Below are positions 1-6,014 of a stretch of DNA of 8,488 nt, in pieces; positions within the stretch are counted from its first letter, which is position 1; every line of letters begins with the position of its first letter. The DNA is from an uncultured Pseudomonadaceae bacterium. GTDB lineage: Bacteria; Pseudomonadota; Gammaproteobacteria; Pseudomonadales; Pseudomonadaceae. The stretch lies in NCBI GenBank assembly GCA_947630465.1, contig CANRHT010000082.1:1-8488 (forward strand), in the 5' to 3' direction. The notes under the pieces were generated by a model. The model was given only the letters and a program-made list of their open reading frames with translations, was not told the DNA's origin and did not search any database. A program made the translations under genes and the position numbers.

Positions 1-7
1 TCCACCA
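1..7 (+). tRNA. possible 3' end of a tRNA (partial)
   Basis: The window opens with TCCACCA, which matches an acceptor-stem end plus the encoded CCA tail, and a strong terminator follows 12 nt later. In P. aeruginosa a tRNA-Thr gene lies just before pilA-pilB-pilC-pilD, so a tRNA here would fit the context. Only seven bases are visible, no anticodon or arm can be read, and the identity is unknown. It could be chance. Confidence 0.35.
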
Positions 8-18
8 AATAAGCATCT

Positions 19-44
19 AAAGGCGTCCTAGGACGCCTTTTTTT
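19..44 (+). terminator. rho-independent terminator
   Basis: A perfect inverted repeat (AAAGGCGTCC at 19-28, its complement ending at 40, central TA) is followed by a run of seven T at 38-44. This is a textbook intrinsic terminator for a transcript entering from the left, probably the possible tRNA whose end is at 1-7. It isolates the upstream transcription unit from the Rpn/pil region. Confidence 0.85.
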
Positions 45-132
45 GTGCCTGTAAGCCACGTATATCAGGGGTTTCAGCGCTTCAGGCGTCTATCGGTTTT
101 TTTCTAGTACAGAGCGTTTTGTATCCCTGTAT

Positions 133-180
133 GTATTCCAAATGGTATTCCAAGCTTCAGGACTGCGCTGATTGGAATAC
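133..180. repeat. nonamer GTATTCCAA: two direct copies and one inverted copy
   Basis: GTATTCCAA occurs at 133-141 and 145-153 (12-bp period) and its reverse complement TTGGAATAC at 172-180. Closely spaced direct and inverted copies behind a possible tRNA end could be protein-binding sites, for example remnants of integrase arm sites, but no integrase is present here. Within 45-323 the only other structure I see is the repeat at 225-309. Confidence 0.4.
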
Positions 181-224
181 TTCGTAGCGCTTGAGCTGAC
201 TGATAATGCCCACAAATACGCCAC

Positions 225-309
225 CGTCTCTACGAGTGGCGTAGCAACGTGGCAGTCCATGGCATTGCACTGTTTGTAGGGTGGGTTGCTTCACTAGGTT
301 CGCAAATAC
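225..309. repeat. dispersed inverted-repeat element (sub-elements C and C*)
   Basis: Positions 225-259 (C) are a diverged copy of the sequence also found at 4618-4652 and 5790-5824, all 35 nt long and ending in GGCAGTCCA. Positions 282-309 (C*) match 5755-5782 (core TTGCTTCACT...TTCGCAAA). C* is roughly the reverse complement of C, so the pair can fold on itself. The element resembles dispersed 'TGCGAGGAGCG' repeats that I recall from many proteobacterial genomes. It lies just beyond the stop codon of the Rpn gene. Confidence 0.7.
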
Positions 310-323
310 GGTTTGTTATATAA

Positions 324-584
324 CTACTGCGTAAATACCGCTTCAATGCTGTCAGCAAAGAGTACGCGCTCAGTCCATAATGTCAGTTCGGCTTCTTCAG
401 CTTTAATTAAGCGCAGCTCGTATTCAGCTGCTGGTTCACCAAACTTGAGCTGTAAGAGCTTTTGCAAAGTGCTTTGCAGTGTGCTGATACGACCTTGGTC
501 AACACCTTGCATGATGCCTTTCTCAAGGCCTTTTTCAAGCCCTTTTTGAATCCCCTGGCGCTCAATGATTGAGATATACGTCAT
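324..584 (-). other. possible internal in-frame small protein (RpnS-like) of the Rpn gene
   Basis: Codon M240 of the Rpn protein (ATG at 582-584, minus strand) is preceded by AAGAGGA at 592-598 with 7 nt spacing, as good a ribosome binding site as that of the full-length gene. Translation from it would give an 86-residue protein made of the glycine-repeat linker and the DUF4351-like domain, without the nuclease core. For E. coli Rpn loci, C-terminal proteins made from internal starts are known to neutralise the full-length nuclease. A second internal ATG (M264) has AAAGG only 4 nt upstream and is weaker. The EED codons that form the site could also be coincidence, so expression is an inference. 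Confidence 0.4.
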
Positions 585-1301
585 TTTATTATCCTCTTCG
601 AGGTGTTCTAGTTGCTCATTGTAGTATGGGGTTAGGTCTTCGGGTAGTGCTACGATCCACTCTAAAAAGACCACGAGTTGCGTGACCTGTTCGCGAGATA
701 ATTTCTTTTTAGCAGCGAGTCGATAATAGCCAATCAAATTATCAACGCGGTTCTTGCCGTCTTTGATCAGCTTTGCTGTGAGTTGCGCAGCGATGAGTAG
801 GCCGAAGGGGTTGTCGTGGTGCAGTAGCTGATCTGTCTTATCCTGCCAATCAAGCAATTTGACTGTTTCAAACTCAAAACGAATGCTGCAGCTGGCAATT
901 GTATCGCTGTAATAGTTGGGGCGAAAACTGGGCTGAGTGTCGGTCAGTACTGCCAAGCTGATCACTGGTTTCTGATAACGATCACGAATGCGGTAGTAGT
1001 AGATAAACATACGCTCAGCAAAATCTGCTTCCGGTGCGCCTTGCACTTCAATATGAATAAGAATCCATTGTTCGCTGCCGTTTAAAAAGCACACTTTAAC
1101 CAGTTTGTCTGCATAGCGTCGTGAGTTTTTAGCTTTGCGAGTGATTTTTTGCAATTCTTTATCGAGAAAATCAATTGGTTGATGCCAGTCAATTAGATTC
1201 GCGATTTGGGGATATAAAAAATCCATAAAAGGCTGGAAAAAGACTTCTAGTGCGCCTTTCCATGGACTGTCGTGATCTTCTTGGGTATTACTTTTGCGCA
1301 T
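324..1301 (-). CDS. Rpn family recombination-promoting nuclease / putative transposase
   Basis: This 325-residue protein belongs to the PD-(D/E)XK nuclease superfamily branch often annotated as 'transposase' or Rpn. The nuclease core spans about residues 12-225; the probable catalytic residues are D65 (in YADKLVKV) and E85 with Q87 (in HIEVQ), the usual E-x-Q variant. Residues 250-270 carry glycine every fourth position, encoded by a degenerate 12-nt tandem repeat around 515-560. Residues about 271-322 (KLLQLKFGE...LTLWTERVLFADSIEAVF) match the DUF4351 pattern. The start is supported by GGAGGT on the minus strand at 1306-1311, 4 nt before ATG. Rpn proteins are linked to RecA-independent recombination and phage defence; the role of this copy is inferred. 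It is divergent from pilB and stands where Pseudomonas usually carries pilA. No IS ends or target duplications are visible, so mobility is not shown. An internal start is described separately. Confidence 0.9.
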   Translation of the reverse strand: MRKSNTQEDHDSPWKGALEVFFQPFMDFLYPQIANLIDWHQPIDFLDKELQKITRKAKNSRRYADKLVKVCFLNGSEQWILIHIEVQGAPEADFAERMFIYYYRIRDRYQKPVISLAVLTDTQPSFRPNYYSDTIASCSIRFEFETVKLLDWQDKTDQLLHHDNPFGLLIAAQLTAKLIKDGKNRVDNLIGYYRLAAKKKLSREQVTQLVVFLEWIVALPEDLTPYYNEQLEHLEEDNKMTYISIIERQGIQKGLEKGLEKGIMQGVDQGRISTLQSTLQKLLQLKFGEPAAEYELRLIKAEEAELTLWTERVLFADSIEAVFTQ

Positions 1302-1523
1302 GGCAACCTCCGTGTCACCGTGTTTTATCTTGTCGCAATACAGTATAGACGTTGTTTCCAGCGGTGGGAGGCTGTGTGCTAACCCGTACTGTCATCCCTA
1401 AAAGCTCTTTGTTTTCGTTACAAATTGACGTTTTTGGTGACGTTTGTGCGGTGTGTATTTTGCTAGCCTACCCTGTTGAAATCGCACACAGATCAAGCAT
1501 CTGCACAAAAACGTGCACAGGGT

Positions 1524-1553
1524 TTGGCACGGGGGGCTGATTTAGGCTATAAG
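1524..1553 (+). promoter_or_regulatory. sigma-70-like promoter for pilB
   Basis: TTGGCA (1524-1529) and TATAAG (1548-1553) each match the consensus at five of six positions with an 18-nt spacer, or TTGGCA with CTATAA at 17 nt. The predicted transcript would start near 1560, about 36 nt before the pilB ATG. It is the best promoter-like sequence in the 294-nt divergent spacer 1302-1595. Upstream, TGACGTTT occurs twice at a 12-bp period (1426-1433 and 1438-1445) and might bind a regulator. Confidence 0.5.
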
Positions 1554-1595
1554 TAGCGGCATTATGCCTATAGCAATGCGCACAGGACGAAATGC

Positions 1596-3290
1596 ATGAA
1601 TGATAGTGTCAATTTAATCGGCTTGGCCCGTCAGGTGGTCGAAGCTGGGTTACTCGATGAGAAAAAAGCGCAGGATGCGGTGCTGCAGGCCAAGCGCAAT
1701 CAAACGCCGTTAGTCACTTGGTTGGTGCAAAATAAGTTAGTTAAAAGTCGCGTCTTGATGGAGTTAGCGGCAGATCAGTTTGGTGTGGCGTTTTTTGATT
1801 TAAGCGCGGTGAATACTGAGGTGTTTCCAAAAGAGATTGTTACGGAAAAACTAGCACGTCAGCACCGCGTATTGCCCTTATTTAAGCGTGGCAATAAACT
1901 TTTTATTGCTATTTCCGACCCCGGTAATCACCAAGCCATTAATGATGTGCAGTTTGGTACGGGTATGACGGTTGAAGCGCTGCTGGTCGAAGACGATAAG
2001 CTCGGGCAAGCGATTGATAAGTTGTATCAGTCGGACACCGGCGGTTTAGAAGGCTTGGATGATGCGGGGTTAGATGATTTTGATTTAGAACCGACTGAGT
2101 CGAAGGGGCCTGCACAAACTGAAGAAGCTGATGAAACGCCGGTGGTGCGTTTTGTACACAAAATGCTCAGTGATGCGATTAAAGGTGGTTCTTCGGATTT
2201 GCACTTTGAGCCTTATGAGAAAAACTATCGGGTACGATTTCGTACCGATGGGGTGTTGCATGAAGTAGCGCGTCCACCGATTCAATTACGCGACCGTATT
2301 TCTGCACGTTTAAAAGTCATGGCCAGTATGGATATTTCTGAGCGGCGCAAACCCCAAGATGGGCGCATTAAGCTAAAAGTGTCAGCCAATAAATCCATCG
2401 ACTTTCGCGTTAATACCTTACCCACTTTGTGGGGCGAAAAAATCGTGATGCGAATTCTCGATTCCGAAAGTGCGAAAATGGGCATTGATTCACTGGGTTA
2501 TGAGCCTGAACAAAAAGAGTTGTATCTGAATGCGCTCAAGCAGCCACAGGGCATGATTTTAGTTACTGGACCAACAGGGTCAGGTAAAACCGTATCCTTG
2601 TATACGGGTTTAAATATTCTCAATACCGTGGATGTAAATATCTCCACCGCTGAGGACCCTGTTGAGATTAACCTTGAAGGTGTGAACCAAGTTAACGTTA
2701 ATCCTAAGCAGGGTATGGATTTTACCACCGCACTGCGTGCTTTCTTGCGACAGGATCCAGATGTGATCATGGTCGGTGAGATTCGAGATTTAGAAACCGC
2801 TGAAATCGCCATTAAAGCTGCGCAAACCGGGCACATGGTGATGTCGACCTTGCACACCAATAGTGCGGCAGAAACCCTGACGCGTTTGCGTAATATGGGG
2901 GTAGCAGCGTTTAACTTGGCGACTTCAGTTAACCTGATTATTGCTCAGCGTTTGGGGCGCAGGCTCTGTGCTTGTAAGCAGGAAGTACCGGTGCCTGATG
3001 AGGCGCTAGCGAAAGAGGGTTTTACCCCAGAGCAAATCGGTACTTTTAAGGTGTATGGCCCTAAAGGTTGTGATAATTGCAATGGCGGTTATAAAGGCCG
3101 TGTCGGAATATATGAAGTGGTTCAAATCACGCCGGCGCTACAAAGGATTATCATGGAGGACGGTAACTCGATCGACATTGATAAACAGATGCGTCTAGAG
3201 GGCTTTAATAGCTTGCGTCAATCGGGATTACAAAAAGTCATGCAGGGCGTAACCAGTCTTGCAGAAGTTAACCGTGTAACTAAGGATTAA
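1596..3290 (+). CDS. pilB: type IVa pilus extension ATPase PilB
   Basis: PilB is the cytoplasmic hexameric secretion-type ATPase that drives pilin polymerisation, working on the PilC platform. The 564-residue length is close to P. aeruginosa PilB (566 by recall). Residues about 1-150 form the N-terminal MshEN/T2SSE_N region; an acidic linker (about 150-180) leads to the ATPase core. Walker A is GPTGSGKT at 325-332, the Asp box contains E353-D-P, the atypical Walker B is DVIMVGEIRD with E395, and the His box has H413 and H420. The C-terminal zinc site has C492-x2-C495, but the first pair is C458-A-C460 (CxC) where the family normally has CxxC. The C-terminus ends ...SLAEVNRVTKD as in Pseudomonas. 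The ATG is preceded by AGGA at 1584-1587. An ATG at 1592 is out of frame. pilC follows 3 nt later, so the two are surely cotranscribed. Confidence 0.97.
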   Translation: MNDSVNLIGLARQVVEAGLLDEKKAQDAVLQAKRNQTPLVTWLVQNKLVKSRVLMELAADQFGVAFFDLSAVNTEVFPKEIVTEKLARQHRVLPLFKRGNKLFIAISDPGNHQAINDVQFGTGMTVEALLVEDDKLGQAIDKLYQSDTGGLEGLDDAGLDDFDLEPTESKGPAQTEEADETPVVRFVHKMLSDAIKGGSSDLHFEPYEKNYRVRFRTDGVLHEVARPPIQLRDRISARLKVMASMDISERRKPQDGRIKLKVSANKSIDFRVNTLPTLWGEKIVMRILDSESAKMGIDSLGYEPEQKELYLNALKQPQGMILVTGPTGSGKTVSLYTGLNILNTVDVNISTAEDPVEINLEGVNQVNVNPKQGMDFTTALRAFLRQDPDVIMVGEIRDLETAEIAIKAAQTGHMVMSTLHTNSAAETLTRLRNMGVAAFNLATSVNLIIAQRLGRRLCACKQEVPVPDEALAKEGFTPEQIGTFKVYGPKGCDNCNGGYKGRVGIYEVVQITPALQRIIMEDGNSIDIDKQMRLEGFNSLRQSGLQKVMQGVTSLAEVNRVTKD

Positions 3291-3293
3291 ACC

Positions 3294-4511
3294 ATGGCGG
3301 CGAAAACACCAAAAACCAGTATGTACAAGTGGGAGGGCAAAAGCCGCCAAGGTGCGCCTATGTCAGGGCAGATGGCGGGGCAAGATGTTGCTTTAGTTAA
3401 AGCGCAATTGCGCAAGCAGGGGATTAACCCGACTAAGGTGCGCAAGCAAGGTATCGAGCTGTTTAGTGCTGGCAAAAAGATCAAACCAATGGATATCGCG
3501 ATCTTCACCCGACAAATGGCTACCATGATGAAGTCGGGTGTGCCTTTGCTGCAGTCATTTGACATCATTGCTGAGGGGGTTGATAACCCCAATATGCGCA
3601 AACTGGTGGATACGGTGAAGCAAGATGTAGCCGGTGGTAATAGTTTTGCATCATCGCTGCGCAAGCATCCACAGTATTTCGATGATCTGTATTGCAACTT
3701 GGTTGACTCAGGTGAGCAGTCGGGTGCACTGGAAACTTTGCTTGATCGCGTGGCAACCTATAAAGAAAAAACAGAAGCGCTGAAAGCTAAAATTAAAAAA
3801 GCCATGAACTATCCGCTGGCTGTTATTGGTGTTGCGGTGATTGTTTCGGCGATTCTACTGATTAAAGTAGTACCGCAGTTCCAAGAGGTTTTCTCGAGTT
3901 TTGGTGCTGAATTGCCAGCATTTACCTTGTTTGTAATCGGTATCTCAGAGTTTTTACAAGCCGATGGCTGGATAGTTGTGGTCGCGGGTGTTGCGGCTGC
4001 ATTTATTTTTAAGCATGTACACAAAACATCAGAAAAGTTTCGTGATGGCGTTGACCGTATGCTGCTAAAAGCGCCTGTGGTGGGCGATATTATTTATAAA
4101 TCTTCAGTAGCGCGTTTTGGCCGTACATTGGCGACAACGTTCTCGGCGGGTGTGCCTTTGGTTGATGCTTTGGACTCTGTAGCGGGTGCGACCGGTAACG
4201 TCGTGTTCAGAAATGCGGTAATGAAGGTTAAATCAGATGTATCCAGCGGTATGCAGCTGAACTTCTCGATGCGCAGTACGGGTGTGTTTCCCTCCATGGC
4301 GTTGCAGATGACGGCGATTGGTGAAGAGTCGGGTGCTTTGGATGAAATGTTGGATAAAGTTGCCACCCACTACGAGGCGGAAGTGGATAACGCGGTGGAT
4401 GGTTTAACCGCGCTGATGGAGCCACTTATTATGTCGGTGCTTGGTGTGTTGGTCGGTGGTTTGATTATTGCTATGTACCTGCCAATCTTCCAGTTGGGTG
4501 CGGTGGTTTAA
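3294..4511 (+). CDS. pilC: type IVa pilus inner-membrane platform protein PilC
   Basis: PilC is the polytopic inner-membrane platform that couples PilB (extension) and PilT (retraction) to pilin movement. The 405-residue protein shows the internal duplication of the T2SSF fold: domain 1 at about 66-190 (MDIAIFTRQMATMMKSGVPL..., EQSGALETLLDRVA) and domain 2 at about 270-395 (FGRTLATTFSAGVPLVDALD, EESGALDEMLDKVA). Three membrane segments are visible at about 174-195, 226-243 and 378-399, the last ending in the typical AMYLPIFQLG. The start ATG lies 3 nt after the pilB stop and uses AAGGA at 3282-3286 inside the end of pilB, indicating translational coupling. Nothing is missing compared with Pseudomonas PilC. 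Unlike many Pseudomonas loci, the next pil gene is 271 nt away behind repeats. Confidence 0.97.
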   Translation: MAAKTPKTSMYKWEGKSRQGAPMSGQMAGQDVALVKAQLRKQGINPTKVRKQGIELFSAGKKIKPMDIAIFTRQMATMMKSGVPLLQSFDIIAEGVDNPNMRKLVDTVKQDVAGGNSFASSLRKHPQYFDDLYCNLVDSGEQSGALETLLDRVATYKEKTEALKAKIKKAMNYPLAVIGVAVIVSAILLIKVVPQFQEVFSSFGAELPAFTLFVIGISEFLQADGWIVVVAGVAAAFIFKHVHKTSEKFRDGVDRMLLKAPVVGDIIYKSSVARFGRTLATTFSAGVPLVDALDSVAGATGNVVFRNAVMKVKSDVSSGMQLNFSMRSTGVFPSMALQMTAIGEESGALDEMLDKVATHYEAEVDNAVDGLTALMEPLIMSVLGVLVGGLIIAMYLPIFQLGAVV

Positions 4512-4517
4512 GAGCAA

Positions 4518-4552
4518 GTCGGACATCTGTAGGTCGGACATTTATGTCCGGC
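4518..4552. repeat. REP-like hairpin, element A copy 1 with a preceding half copy
   Basis: Positions 4528-4552 carry the 25-nt element beginning TGTAGGTCGGACATTTATG; arms GTCGGACAT and ATGTCCGGC pair with one G-T wobble around a 2-nt loop. A half copy, GTCGGACAT, sits at 4518-4526, just 7 nt after the pilC stop. A folded RNA here could stabilise the 3' end of pilBC mRNA or weakly terminate it, but there is no T tract. Confidence 0.7.
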
Positions 4553-4584
4553 AGAGTTGCGGTTCAAGTTGTGGTGATACAAAT

Positions 4585-4601
4585 GCGGGCCAGCGGCCCG
4601 C
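4585..4601. repeat. GC-rich hairpin, element D copy 1
   Basis: GCGGGCC-AGC-GGCCCGC is a perfect 7-bp stem with a 3-nt loop; the identical 17-mer recurs at 5956-5972. It is followed by GCTCCCGG, echoed by GCTCCTGG at 6000-6007 near the other copy. There is no T run, so it is not a typical intrinsic terminator. Confidence 0.7.
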
Positions 4602-4617
4602 GCTCCCGGAGTAACAT

Positions 4618-4748
4618 TGTCTCTGCGAGGAGCGTAGCGATGTGGCAGTCCAATTTGGGCTTGCTGTACATGTAGGTCGGACATTTATGTCCGACTTGGT
4701 AGCTAATGCATAGTCTGCGATATGTCGAGCATAAATGCGCGACCTACA
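4618..4748 (+). repeat. 131-bp composite repeat module C-A-B, copy 1
   Basis: This module holds C (4618-4652), an 18-nt spacer, A (4671-4695; perfect hairpin GTCGGACATTTATGTCCGAC), a 27-nt spacer, and B (4723-4748). B is itself an inverted, diverged copy of A: its reverse complement starts TGTAGGTCGCGCATTTATG. The same order and spacing occur at 5790-5920. It lies in the 271-nt pilC-pilD gap and ends 34 nt before the pilD start. Confidence 0.8.
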
Positions 4749-4782
4749 GGGTGCGTTGATTTAATCTTTAAACGGTATTTGT

Positions 4783-5652
4783 ATGAGTATTCTTGAGTTT
4801 TGGGTCGCTAATGCGGCCATTTTTATTATCTGTGTACTGGTTTTAGGTTTATTAGTCGGCAGTTTTTTAAATGTTGTGGTGTATCGCTTACCCAAGATGC
4901 TGATGCGCGACTGGTGCAAGCAGGCGCGTGAAGTATTAGAGATGCCTGCGCAAGAGGAAGGCGAGACTTTTAACTTGATTCTGCCGAACTCCAGTTGTCC
5001 GCATTGTGGGCATGAGATTAAAGCGTGGGAGAATATCCCGGTTATTAGCTGGTTGTTTTTGCGTGGCAAGTGTTCAGGCTGCAAAGAGGCGATCAGCGTG
5101 CGTTATCCGCTGGTGGAGTTGGCGTGTGGTGTGTTGTCGGGTGTGATTGCTTGGCAGTATGGCGTGAGTTGGGAAGCCTTAGCGATGCTGGTGCTGACTT
5201 GGGGTTTGCTGGCCATGAGTTTGATTGATGCTGATCATCAGATTCTGCCCGATACCTTGGTGTTGCCGTTGTTGTGGCTGGGCTTGATCCTGAATAACTT
5301 GGGTATGTTTACCAGTTTGCCGGATGCCTTGTGGGGCGCGGTGTTGGGTTATATGAGTTTATGGTCGATCTTCTGGTTGTTTAAGCTGGTCACCGGCAAA
5401 GAAGGCATGGGTTACGGCGATTTTAAATTGCTGGCGCTGATCGGTGCGTGGGGCGGCTGGCAAGTGTTGCCATTGACGATTTTATTGTCATCGGTGGTTG
5501 GCGCGGTGCTGGGGATTATTATTTTGCGCTTGCAGCGTCAAGGCTATGGTAATCCGTTGCCCTTTGGGCCGTATTTAGCGTTGGCGGGTTGGATTGCCTT
5601 GATTTGGGGTGATGCGATTACCAGTAGTTATTTACAGATTGCTGGGTTTTGA
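4783..5652 (+). CDS. pilD: prepilin leader peptidase / N-methyltransferase PilD
   Basis: PilD is the A24 family aspartic peptidase of the inner membrane that cuts type IV prepilins and pseudopilins after the glycine of the leader and methylates the new N-terminus. It is 289 residues long. The cytoplasmic DiS_P_DiS domain carries C72-x2-C75 and C97-x2-C100; the catalytic aspartates are D149 (LIDADHQ) and D213 (GMGYGDFK), the same numbers as recalled for P. aeruginosa PilD. About seven or eight hydrophobic segments are visible, the first at about 7-30. An in-frame stop at 4762-4764 leaves ATG 4783 as the only sensible start, yet no clear Shine-Dalgarno sequence precedes it (TTTAAACGGTATTTGT). 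The gene is separated from pilC by repeats, so it may have its own promoter or rely on read-through. In P. aeruginosa coaE follows; here a repeat block and convergent genes follow. Confidence 0.97.
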   Translation: MSILEFWVANAAIFIICVLVLGLLVGSFLNVVVYRLPKMLMRDWCKQAREVLEMPAQEEGETFNLILPNSSCPHCGHEIKAWENIPVISWLFLRGKCSGCKEAISVRYPLVELACGVLSGVIAWQYGVSWEALAMLVLTWGLLAMSLIDADHQILPDTLVLPLLWLGLILNNLGMFTSLPDALWGAVLGYMSLWSIFWLFKLVTGKEGMGYGDFKLLALIGAWGGWQVLPLTILLSSVVGAVLGIIILRLQRQGYGNPLPFGPYLALAGWIALIWGDAITSSYLQIAGF

Positions 5653-5681
5653 TGTAAGGAGAGGGCTCACATCTGTCGCAT

Positions 5682-5736
5682 CGGTGTAAACAAACGAGCA
5701 GTGGTGTGTCGAGCATAAATGCGCGACCTACAGTGG
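5682..5736 (+). repeat. partial repeat module: element B with upstream flank
   Basis: This 55-nt stretch, starting CGGTGTAAA and containing B at 5707-5732, is repeated with only a few differences at 5870-5924, 188 bp downstream. The preceding 5665-5681 (CATCTGTCGCAT) looks like the degraded end of an A element. It is thus a truncated A-B piece placed in tandem before the full module. It begins 29 nt after the pilD stop codon. Confidence 0.7.
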
Positions 5737-5754
5737 TTATGCAGGTTTGCAAGG

Positions 5755-5782
5755 TGGATTGCTTCACTGTGTTCGCAAAGAC
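5755..5782 (+). repeat. element C* (inverted partner of C)
   Basis: This 28-nt sequence matches 282-309. Its end TCGCAAAGACA can pair with TGTCTCTGCGA at 5790-5800 (10 of 11 positions) around a 6-nt loop, so C* and the following C form an imperfect hairpin. Confidence 0.65.
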
Positions 5783-5789
5783 AGCGCCT

Positions 5790-5920
5790 TGTCTCTGCGA
5801 GGAGCGCAGCGACGCGGCAGTCCATGATGAGTTTGCTGTATTTGTAGGTCGGATATTTATGTCCGACTTCGGTGTAAATACACTAGCAGTGGTATGTCGA
5901 GCATAAATGCGCGACCTACA
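5790..5920 (+). repeat. 131-bp composite repeat module C-A-B, copy 2
   Basis: C at 5790-5824, 18-nt spacer, A at 5843-5867 (one change from copy 1, GGATAT for GGACAT), 27-nt spacer, B at 5895-5920. Order, orientation and both spacer lengths equal those of 4618-4748, although the spacer sequences differ. The gene-free stretch 5653-6014 consists almost wholly of such repeats; I see no gene or clear promoter in it. Confidence 0.8.
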
Positions 5921-5955
5921 GTGGGTGTGCACGTGAGGCTGATGGATGTGTAAGT

Positions 5956-5999
5956 GCGGGCCAGCGGCCCGCTATCTTGGGGCGGTCAAATTAAACCGC
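5956..5999. repeat. GC-rich hairpin, element D copy 2, plus a second small hairpin
   Basis: 5956-5972 is identical to element D at 4585-4601. It is followed by 27 nt not present at the first copy, which include a small stem GCGGT (5982-5986) / ACCGC (5995-5999). Both stems lie 15-60 nt beyond the stop of the minus-strand gene ending at 6015 and could end that transcript, although no T run follows on the minus strand. Confidence 0.6.
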
Positions 6000-6014
6000 G
6001 CTCCTGGCTGTGTA

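Noticed and set aside
324..1301. Rpn gene as part of an insertion sequence
   Set aside because: No terminal inverted repeats or target duplications are visible around it, and this family is not a classical transposase despite the name.
1525..1537. Sigma-54-like TGGCACG upstream of pilB followed by GC
   Set aside because: The GG and GC dinucleotides are 10 bp apart here, while sigma-54 promoters need 12; the sequence fits a sigma-70 -35 region better.
1352..1540. 62-codon open frame on the plus strand before pilB
   Set aside because: No ribosome binding site, no recognisable domain or pilin leader, and it overlaps the likely pilB promoter.
2498..3697. Minus-strand open frames inside pilB and pilC (for example 2498-2860 and 3287-3697)
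   Set aside because: They are antisense to strongly conserved coding sequence and show no protein signature of their own.
5706..5906. 66-codon frame on the plus strand, and a 104-codon minus frame, through the post-pilD repeats
   Set aside because: Their coding is made of repeat units and hairpins, with no ribosome binding site or family resemblance.
4512..5972. CRISPR array suspected from repeated palindromic units
   Set aside because: Units are of different families, separated by a complete gene, with no regular repeat-spacer periodicity and no cas genes.
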